From: Azoarcus sp. KH32C
Lineage (GTDB): Bacteria; Pseudomonadota; Gammaproteobacteria; Burkholderiales; Rhodocyclaceae
Assembly (NCBI RefSeq): GCF_000349945.1
Contig: NC_020516.1
Span: 3,410,001 to 3,474,000, forward strand
DNA length: 64,000 bases
Direction: 5' to 3'
The notes under the pieces are model-generated. The model made no database searches and was not told the DNA's origin. It saw only the letters and a list, made by a program, of their open reading frames with translations. Below are positions 1-6,158 of the stretch, piece by piece. Within the stretch, counting starts at the first letter, position 1; each line of letters opens with the position of its first letter. The translations under genes and the position numbers were made by a program.

Positions 1-833
1 CCCTCGCCCCCCTGCCCACCGTTTATGTCCAGGTCAGGGACGAGATGGACAAACCGGCTGGATCATGTGCCGCGATCGCCCACGCGATCAGCGCAGATCC
101 AGCCCTGACGGCGGGCCTGCTCCGTCTCGTCAATAGCGCGTTCTACGGCTATGGCGGAAAGATCGAAACGATCACCCGCGCGGTAACCATTCTCGGGATG
201 CAGCAGGTCCACGACCTCGTACTGGCCATATCCGTCAGCGCGGCTTTCTCGGCCCTCAAGCCGCAGCGCTTCGATATGCCTGCCTTCTGGCGCAGCAGCG
301 TCATGCGCGGCCTCGCCGCGCGCGAAATCGGTCGCAGCCACGGGATTCTGGGTGCCGAGCGCCTGTTCGTGATCGCGCTGCTGGCCGACATCGGCCATCT
401 CGTCATGCACCAGTCCGTCCCGGAATTGACCCACGAGGCAGCGGATGCGTCGAAGCGCAACGCAGAACCGCTCCACGAGGCGGAACGCCGAATCGTGGGC
501 TGCGACTACGTGGAGGTCGGCGCGACGCTGATGTCGCACTGGAAACTGCCGTCCTGCTTCGCGAAGATCATCGGCGCGCAACTCGTCCCCCGCCTCGCTG
601 CGGAGAGCGCCTATGAGGCGGCGATCGTACACCTCGCAACGCGTATCGCAGAAGCCGATCAGAACAACGAATCCAGCACCTCGGCCGCCGAACGTGTCTC
701 GCCCGTTATCTGGACGACCCTCGACATGCAGCCCCCCAGCTTCCGCAACATCCGTGAGTGCGCCGAACTCGACCTTGCCAATTACGTAACGCTACTCATC
801 CCGGACGCCGGCAGAACGCATCACGGTCACTGA
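1..833 (+). CDS. HDOD-domain signalling protein, 5' end cut by window
   Basis: The reading frame is open from base 3, so the true start lies before the window and 276 residues are visible. The ATG at 45 is internal: the codons before it already read as the LPTVYVQVRDEM segment typical of HDOD domains. The HDOD core follows (DPALTAGLLRLVNSAFYG, then AVTILGMQQVHDLVLAI). HDOD is an HD-related fold that has usually lost the metal-binding phosphohydrolase residues and acts as a regulatory or scaffolding module in bacterial signalling. No partner domain is visible, but one could lie upstream. The stop overlaps the convergent hoxW stop by 7 bases. The family call is firm; the specific role is unknown. 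Confidence 0.85.
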   Translation, partial: LAPLPTVYVQVRDEMDKPAGSCAAIAHAISADPALTAGLLRLVNSAFYGYGGKIETITRAVTILGMQQVHDLVLAISVSAAFSALKPQRFDMPAFWRSSVMRGLAAREIGRSHGILGAERLFVIALLADIGHLVMHQSVPELTHEAADASKRNAEPLHEAERRIVGCDYVEVGATLMSHWKLPSCFAKIIGAQLVPRLAAESAYEAAIVHLATRIAEADQNNESSTSAAERVSPVIWTTLDMQPPSFRNIRECAELDLANYVTLLIPDAGRTHHGH

Positions 834-1315
834 AGGGACAGACCGCGGGCGATAGCGCGCCAACGATTCACGTCCAGCTCACCGAGCAGGTCGCGAACAA
901 AGGCCAGCGCGTCTTCGATGTCGCTGCGCGCCCGCTCGGACAGTCCTTCTCCGAGTTCGAAGGATTGGGCCCTGATGCCCAACACGAAGGCCGGAGGCGG
1001 CCTCGCATCCAGCCGGCGAGCCACCGCAAGGACCGCTTTCGGCTCCAGCGCATGCGAGAAAGTCGGACTCCTTCCGCTCGGAATTTCCTCGCGAAACGTG
1101 AAGGGCGCCTCGGAAATACAGCTTGCGTCGATGAACAAGGCGAGCTCTGCCCCCTCGAGTTCCAGCGCGTGCTCCACCTGCAGCTGAAAATCGACGATCA
1201 GCCTCGTTCCCTTCGGCAGGTAGGGCTCCATTCGCGACGCGAGCATCGGTCCCAGCGCGTCGTCGCCACGCGACTCGTTGCCGACGGCGAACACGACCAA
1301 CCGACGGTCAGTCAC
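827..1315 (-). CDS. hoxW: hydrogenase maturation endopeptidase HoxW
   Basis: Nickel-dependent endopeptidase that trims the C-terminus of the hydrogenase large subunit after the active site is assembled. The N-terminal signature VGNESRGDDALG matches the GN-x-RGDD-G hallmark of the HycI/HoxW family, whose acidic residues sense nickel. The length of 162 aa is usual. I prefer the GTG at 1315, which overlaps the hoxH stop by 8 bases; an ATG at 1342 gives 171 aa with a longer overlap. It is the last gene of hoxFUYHW, next to its substrate HoxH. Position and motif together make the substrate assignment solid; the exact start is less certain. Confidence 0.85.
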   Translation of the reverse strand: MTDRRLVVFAVGNESRGDDALGPMLASRMEPYLPKGTRLIVDFQLQVEHALELEGAELALFIDASCISEAPFTFREEIPSGRSPTFSHALEPKAVLAVARRLDARPPPAFVLGIRAQSFELGEGLSERARSDIEDALAFVRDLLGELDVNRWRAIARGLSLQ

Positions 1316-2771
1316 GCACGAGCCTGCCGGCGACGCTGCCATCGGCTTCGATCAATTCGAGTGCGAGCGGCATCTTCCCCAACGCGTGCGTCGCGCAGGA
1401 CAGACAGGGATCATAGGCCCGGATCGCCACTTCGATGTGGTTGAGCAAGCCTTCGGTCAGCTCGCGACCATCGAGGTAGCGACGCGCCACCTCACGCACT
1501 GCGGTGTTCATCGCCTGGTTGTTGTGGGTTGTCGAGACGATCAGGTTGCACATCGTCACCAGGTCATCGTCGCCCACCTCGTAGTGATGGATCAGCGTGC
1601 CGCGCGGAGCCTCGATGATGCCGATCCCTTCAAGCCGCCGCTCACCGCCCGCAAGCAGCGAACCGGCAAGGAGATCGCCGTCGTCGAGCAGATCCCGTAG
1701 GACCTCCGCCGCATGCAGCATCTCGATCATGCGCGCCCAATGATAGGCGAGCGTCGCGTGGACCGGGCTCCCGTTGCCGTGATCGATGAACTCGCGACGT
1801 TCGGCTTCGGCGAGCGGACTCGGAATGAAGTCGCAGTTCTGCACCCGCGCGAGCGGCCCGACCCGATACCAGCCATCGTCCGGACCGAGCTGCTGCAGGT
1901 AGGGGAACTTCATGTAGCTCCAGGGCTTGACCTGTTCGCGGATCACGCTGCGATACATGGCATCCGGAATGCCATCGAGAAGGATGTCGCCGTCTCCGTC
2001 GCGGAAACGCAGCGCGCCGTCATACAAATCCATTGCGCCGTCGTCGCGGACGAGGCTCATCATATTCGCGCGAAACGCGCCGAACTGGTCGTAGAGACCG
2101 GGATTCGACCGGTGCAGCCGCTTCACGAGTTCGACGGCAGCACGACTCCACTCGATCACTTGGCCGATGTCGGCCCGCAGCGCGTCGCGATCCTCCGCCG
2201 CCAGGTGTCGGTTCATGCCTCCCGGCACGGAGCCTGTCCCGTGGATGCGCTTGCCCGCGGTCGCCCGGATCACCTCCTGACCGAAACGCCTCAGCATCAC
2301 ACCTTGGCGCGCCACCTCCGGGTAGGTCTCCGCCACGCCGACCACATTGCGCCGCCCCACCTCCGACTCAAAACCGAAAAGCAGGTCCGGCGACGAGAGG
2401 TGGAAGAAATGCAACGCATGCGACTGCAGGATCTGCCCGTAATGCATCAGGCGACGCAGCTTTTTGGCCGTCGGTGTGATCGCGGCGGCGCCGACGACAT
2501 GATCGAGCGCCTTCGATGCCGCCAAATGGTGGCTCACCGGACAGATGCCGCACAGCCGCTGCACCATCACGGGCACTTCCCAGTATGGACGTCCTTGGAT
2601 GAAGACTTCGAACCCCCGGAACTCGACGATGTGCAGCCGCGCCTCGCGAACATGTCCCGCTTCGTCGAGCAGCAGCGTGACCTTCCCATGGCCTTCGACC
2701 CGCGATACCGGATCGATCACCACCCGGCGCAAGTCGCCCCGGTTTTCGGCGGTTTCAAGCGACGAAGCCAT
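1308..2771 (-). CDS. hoxH: NAD-reducing [NiFe] hydrogenase large subunit HoxH
   Basis: Carries the NiFe(CN)2CO active site that splits H2 in the cytoplasm. The four nickel ligands are visible as C74-x2-C77 (RLCGIC) and C456-x2-C459 (DPCLSC). After His462 there are 25 residues, the C-terminal tail expected to be removed by HoxW; in the Ralstonia eutropha soluble hydrogenase the equivalent tail is about the same size. I chose the ATG at 2771 (487 aa) because GAGG lies 6 bases upstream and it starts just after the hoxY stop; a TTG at 2786 would overlap hoxY. It pairs with HoxY as the hydrogenase module, feeding electrons through HoxU and HoxF to NAD+. Confidence 0.95.
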   Translation of the reverse strand: MASSLETAENRGDLRRVVIDPVSRVEGHGKVTLLLDEAGHVREARLHIVEFRGFEVFIQGRPYWEVPVMVQRLCGICPVSHHLAASKALDHVVGAAAITPTAKKLRRLMHYGQILQSHALHFFHLSSPDLLFGFESEVGRRNVVGVAETYPEVARQGVMLRRFGQEVIRATAGKRIHGTGSVPGGMNRHLAAEDRDALRADIGQVIEWSRAAVELVKRLHRSNPGLYDQFGAFRANMMSLVRDDGAMDLYDGALRFRDGDGDILLDGIPDAMYRSVIREQVKPWSYMKFPYLQQLGPDDGWYRVGPLARVQNCDFIPSPLAEAERREFIDHGNGSPVHATLAYHWARMIEMLHAAEVLRDLLDDGDLLAGSLLAGGERRLEGIGIIEAPRGTLIHHYEVGDDDLVTMCNLIVSTTHNNQAMNTAVREVARRYLDGRELTEGLLNHIEVAIRAYDPCLSCATHALGKMPLALELIEADGSVAGRLVRD

Positions 2772-2778
2772 ACCCACC

Positions 2779-3333
2779 TCAGTCAAAACGCAACAAGGGA
2801 TGCGACAGTCGTGGCGTGCGCCCCCCGATCAGATCGGTCAGGAACTTCCAGATGACCGGCCCTGAAGGCGGGCAGCCCGGGATGAAATAATCGACCCGCA
2901 CGATTTCGTGGATCGGGTGCACCTTGTCAAGCAGCAGCGGCAGTTCGGGGTCGTCCGGCACGCGGCCGCCCTCGATGCCGTCGCGCCCGACATAGACCTG
3001 CTGCAGGCAATCGCCGAGATCAAGATGATTCCGCTGAGCCGGCAAACCGCCATTGATCGCACACGCGCCGACCGCGATCAGCGTCTTGCAGTTCGCGCGG
3101 AATTCGCGCAGCACGTGGACATTCTCTGCGTTGCAGACGCCGCCTTCGATCAACCCGATGTCACAAGGTCCGCAATGCTTGATGTCCGTGAGCGGCGAGC
3201 GGTCGAACTCGACGATCTGGACGAGCTCGAACAGGTGCTCGTCAATGTCGAGAAAGGACATGTGGCATCCGAAACAACCCGCAAGCGACGTCGTCGCGAC
3301 ACGCAGTTTCGGCAAGGGCGCTTTGTCGGTCAT
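2779..3333 (-). CDS. hoxY: NAD-reducing hydrogenase small subunit HoxY
   Basis: Small electron-transfer subunit (184 aa) that binds the proximal [4Fe-4S] cluster next to the HoxH active site. Candidate ligands are C20 and C23 (AGCFGC), the Cys in CGPCDIGLIEGGV and the Cys in IPGCPPSGP near the C-terminus. It is short, like other HoxY proteins: it lacks the Tat signal and the second cluster domain of membrane-bound or periplasmic hydrogenases, so the enzyme is cytoplasmic. The start overlaps the hoxU stop as ATGA, implying translational coupling. It is homologous to NuoB, also encoded in this window. Confidence 0.93.
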   Translation of the reverse strand: MTDKAPLPKLRVATTSLAGCFGCHMSFLDIDEHLFELVQIVEFDRSPLTDIKHCGPCDIGLIEGGVCNAENVHVLREFRANCKTLIAVGACAINGGLPAQRNHLDLGDCLQQVYVGRDGIEGGRVPDDPELPLLLDKVHPIHEIVRVDYFIPGCPPSGPVIWKFLTDLIGGRTPRLSHPLLRFD

Positions 3334-4034
3334 TCGTCACGCTCCATCGCCACCTTGCTGATCGGCGCGACATCGTACTTGCGCTGCCCGATCGGAGCAG
3401 CGAAACCGACTCGCTTCCTCAGGATCACACCGACCGGGCAGATGTTGGCCGCGAGATCGGCCGCGGAGAAATCCGTATCCGCGAGCCGCCCGGACTCCGC
3501 ATTGACGACCAGGTGTTTCCGGATGCCACGCCCGGTGAGCGCGAACACGGCCTTCCGGTCGACGTCGCGGGAAGCCCGGACGCAAAGCTCACAGAAGATA
3601 CAGCGGTTGAAGTCGAGCAAGACGTCCGGATGAGAAGCGTCGACCGGGCGATCAGGAAAGAAATGCGCGAACCGCGCGCTGTTCATCTCCAGTTCGTACG
3701 CCAGCGCCTGCAACTGGCAGTTGCCGCTCTTCTCGCAGGACGGGCAGAAATGATTGCCCTCGACAAAGAGCATCTGCAGCAGCGCGCGCCGCTCGCCGTT
3801 GATCTCGGGCGTATTGCTCTCGACTTCCATGCCGTCGCGCGCCGGCAGCGCACAGGACGACACGTGCCGGCCTCCAACCTTGACGATGCAGAGCTTGCAG
3901 GACCCGTGCGCCGGGAAATCCGGATGCCAGCACAGATGAGGAATGTAATGCCCGGCGGAGCGGGCGGCCTGCAGGATCGTCTGTCCGTCCTCGAACGGAA
4001 CGGGCTGGCCGTCGAACAGGAATTTTCCACTCAT
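3330..4034 (-). CDS. hoxU: NAD-reducing hydrogenase diaphorase small subunit HoxU
   Basis: Iron-sulfur wire of the diaphorase half, homologous to the N-terminal part of NuoG (234 aa). In order: a ferredoxin-like [2Fe-2S] domain with C35, C46, C49 and C61; a His-Cys3 [4Fe-4S] motif with H95, C97, C100 and C106 (CPSCEKSGNC); and a bacterial ferredoxin-type segment (CIFCELCVRA, later ICPVG). These pass electrons between HoxY and HoxF. The start overlaps the hoxF stop by 4 bases and the stop overlaps the hoxY start by 4 bases, giving a tightly coupled F-U-Y block. Confidence 0.93.
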   Translation of the reverse strand: MSGKFLFDGQPVPFEDGQTILQAARSAGHYIPHLCWHPDFPAHGSCKLCIVKVGGRHVSSCALPARDGMEVESNTPEINGERRALLQMLFVEGNHFCPSCEKSGNCQLQALAYELEMNSARFAHFFPDRPVDASHPDVLLDFNRCIFCELCVRASRDVDRKAVFALTGRGIRKHLVVNAESGRLADTDFSAADLAANICPVGVILRKRVGFAAPIGQRKYDVAPISKVAMERDE

Positions 4035-5827
4035 CGTGCCTCTCCGCTGGCGTCGAAATGCGCATTGGTGTCGTCTCGGCCGGTCAGGCGCCGTGCCGTG
4101 GCGAGCGACGCATCAAGATCGAAGGCCGGTTGGAACTCCAGCGACTGCAGACGCCGCTCATACGCCGGCCGGAACTTGACCAGCGTATCGATCACCGCGT
4201 TCGGCGCGCTCGAGCCGAGACCGCAGTGGCTCGCATTCTTCAACAGACGATCGATCCACTCGATGTCGGCGAGGTCCATCTTCGCCCCATGACCGCTGGC
4301 GAGTTTGTCCATGTAGCCCTTCAGCAGCGAAGTGCCGACCCGACACGGGGTGCAGAAGCCGCAGCTCTCGTGCGCAAAGAAATGGACAAAATTGCGCGCC
4401 ACCTCGAACGGATCCCGCCGCGAATTGAAGACCATGAACGCCCCGGCGCTCGGCACGTCCTCGAACGCGATCCGACGGTGAAATTCATAGCTCGCCAGCG
4501 TCACGCCCGATGCCCCGCCGACCTGCACCATCTCGGTGTCCTGTGCTCCGCAATCCTCCAGCACTTGGGCGACGGTGACGCCGAAGGGGTATTCGTAGAC
4601 ACCGGGCGCCGCGCAGTCTCCTGAAATCGACAACAGCTTCGTACCCGTCGACTGCGCCGTGCCGGTCGCCGCGAACGCTGCTCCCCCCTCCAGCGCGATG
4701 AGCGTCGCCTTGGCGAGCGTCTCGACGTTATTCACCACGGTCGGACGCCCCAGATACCCCCGCGTCGCCGGGAATGGAGGACGGATGCGCGGCGTGCCGC
4801 GTTTGCCCTCCAGCGATTCGAGCAATGCCGTTTCCTCGCCGCAAACGTACGCGCCGGCGCCGAGATGGATCTCGATGTCGAAATCGAACCCCGGCTCGCC
4901 GAGGATCGTGCCACCGAGCAGGCCGGCCGCCCGTCGTACCGTCAGCACATCCTTCAAGTGCCGCAGCAAATAACGGTATTCACCCCGCAGGTACAACAGC
5001 CCCTGTCGCGCGCCGGTCGCCCACGCCGCCAGAGTCATCCCTTCGAACACCTCGTCCGCGTAGGTCGTCAGCAGCACCCGATCCTTGAAGGTGCCTGGTT
5101 CCCCCTCATCCGCATTGCACACGACCACCTTGTCGGCGCCCGGTGCGTCGCGGCACGACGTCCATTTCACGGCGGTCGTGAAACCCGCGCCACCCCGGCC
5201 TCGCAGATTGGAGACGCGCATCTCCTGCAGCCAGCCATCACGCCCGCGGCGCATCGCCGCACTCAAGGCCTCCCCCGGCCTGAACCGTCCGCCGAGCAAC
5301 GCATCCCGCCGACGGATGTTGTCGTCGACGCGGAAATACTCCGACGGCCATGCGGCGACCGGTACCTGCTGCCGCACCAGTTCGGCGATCTCTGCGACGC
5401 GGTGCCGATCGAGCCGGGTAACAGCGATGCCGTTCGCCAGCACCGCCGGCCCCTGGTCGCCCATACCGGTGCAGGATGTGGTATCGACGCTCACCAAGCC
5501 ATCCGACGACACTGTCCCCGGCGCGACTCCAAGGGAAGCACACAATTCCGCCAACAAGTCTCGATTACCGAGCATCCGGTCGGTGATGTTGTCGGAGAAC
5601 AGAATGCGGTAGCGCCCGACCGGGCGGCCGTACAAGAAGCTGTAGAAGCCTGCGACGCCTTCGACACGCGCGCGCGGAAGATCCAGCAGTGCCGCGATAT
5701 GAGTCAGGCTTCGCGCCGAAAGATGACCGAGCGCGTCCTGTGTCTCAATGAGGATCTGAAGCAGTTGCGATGGCTCGCGACGATGGCGCTCCACGACCTG
5801 CAGGGCGATTCGTTCCGGATCATCCAT
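4031..5827 (-). CDS. hoxF: NAD-reducing hydrogenase diaphorase large subunit HoxF
   Basis: NAD+/NADH-reactive flavoprotein, a natural NuoE-NuoF fusion. Residues 1-160 are NuoE-like; the rest is NuoF-like, with the FMN-binding glycine-rich stretch LRGRGGAGF near 210, CNADEGEPGTFKDR near 237, the NADH-site segment GAGAYVCGEETALLE near 322, and the [4Fe-4S] ligands ESCGFCTPC near 487 plus a Cys near 532. In the NuoE-like part only C119 of the four usual [2Fe-2S] cysteines remains (TSCTGMGD), so that cluster is probably absent. The ATG at 5827 gives 598 aa, close to the roughly 600 aa of known HoxF; an upstream ATG at 5902 would add 25 unconvincing residues. First gene of the operon. Confidence 0.94.
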   Translation of the reverse strand: MDDPERIALQVVERHRREPSQLLQILIETQDALGHLSARSLTHIAALLDLPRARVEGVAGFYSFLYGRPVGRYRILFSDNITDRMLGNRDLLAELCASLGVAPGTVSSDGLVSVDTTSCTGMGDQGPAVLANGIAVTRLDRHRVAEIAELVRQQVPVAAWPSEYFRVDDNIRRRDALLGGRFRPGEALSAAMRRGRDGWLQEMRVSNLRGRGGAGFTTAVKWTSCRDAPGADKVVVCNADEGEPGTFKDRVLLTTYADEVFEGMTLAAWATGARQGLLYLRGEYRYLLRHLKDVLTVRRAAGLLGGTILGEPGFDFDIEIHLGAGAYVCGEETALLESLEGKRGTPRIRPPFPATRGYLGRPTVVNNVETLAKATLIALEGGAAFAATGTAQSTGTKLLSISGDCAAPGVYEYPFGVTVAQVLEDCGAQDTEMVQVGGASGVTLASYEFHRRIAFEDVPSAGAFMVFNSRRDPFEVARNFVHFFAHESCGFCTPCRVGTSLLKGYMDKLASGHGAKMDLADIEWIDRLLKNASHCGLGSSAPNAVIDTLVKFRPAYERRLQSLEFQPAFDLDASLATARRLTGRDDTNAHFDASGEAR

Positions 5828-6158
5828 GGCTGCACTCAAGCAAGGACCATATGCCGTAATTCTATCAACAAAGGCCCGTGGACCGTTTTCGCCCGATGCC
5901 AAATTTTTTTTGCGTTACCGCCCATCGCTTCTTACTCGCGCGTCTTCGCGAACGGCCGGAAGAGCCTTGTGCGACGCGCCTTTCGGGAAAAACGGACCGC
6001 TCCGGAGCCTACTATATCTAGTCATACGCGCGCCGTTGACATACCGTTAAAAAAATTAACCATATGTTTTATATAACGTTTATTTTTTTGCCAAAACACG
6101 CTTCGCAAGCTATTCTTCACACCGAACGAACCAACACCAAGGGGCCAAGAAGAAGACC
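5828..6158. other. divergent hoxF / nrdJ intergenic region
   Basis: This 331-base gap carries the promoters of two divergent operons and is strikingly AT-rich between 6030 and 6110. On the minus strand, TAGAAT at 5859-5864 lies 32 bases before the hoxF ATG but has no convincing -35, which would fit activator dependence. I looked for the sigma-54 GG-N10-GC pattern known for hox promoters of Ralstonia and did not find a clean one. On the plus strand TTGACA at 6036-6041 is a perfect -35 hexamer, but no good -10 sits at 16-18 bases. I saw no B12 riboswitch box. Confidence 0.4.
6009..6024. promoter_or_regulatory. possible NrdR-box-like site before nrdJ
   Basis: The core CTATATCTAG (6012-6021) matches 9 of 10 positions of the known NrdR box core CwAtATaTwG; the outer flanks match poorly. 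NrdR boxes normally occur as a tandem pair spaced by whole helical turns, and I see no good second copy at the expected distance. It lies about 140 bases before the nrdJ start. Suggestive only. Confidence 0.3.

Noticed and set aside
45..833. ATG at base 45 as start of the HDOD gene
   Set aside because: The same frame is open to the window edge and the preceding residues already match the HDOD domain, so the gene begins outside.
5859..5945. Sigma-54 promoter for hoxF
   Set aside because: A GG...GC pattern on the minus strand has 8 bases between the dinucleotides instead of 10, so it does not fit.
5828..6158. Cobalamin riboswitch before the B12-dependent reductase
   Set aside because: I looked for a B12 box and the expected long paired leader in the 331 bases and found neither.
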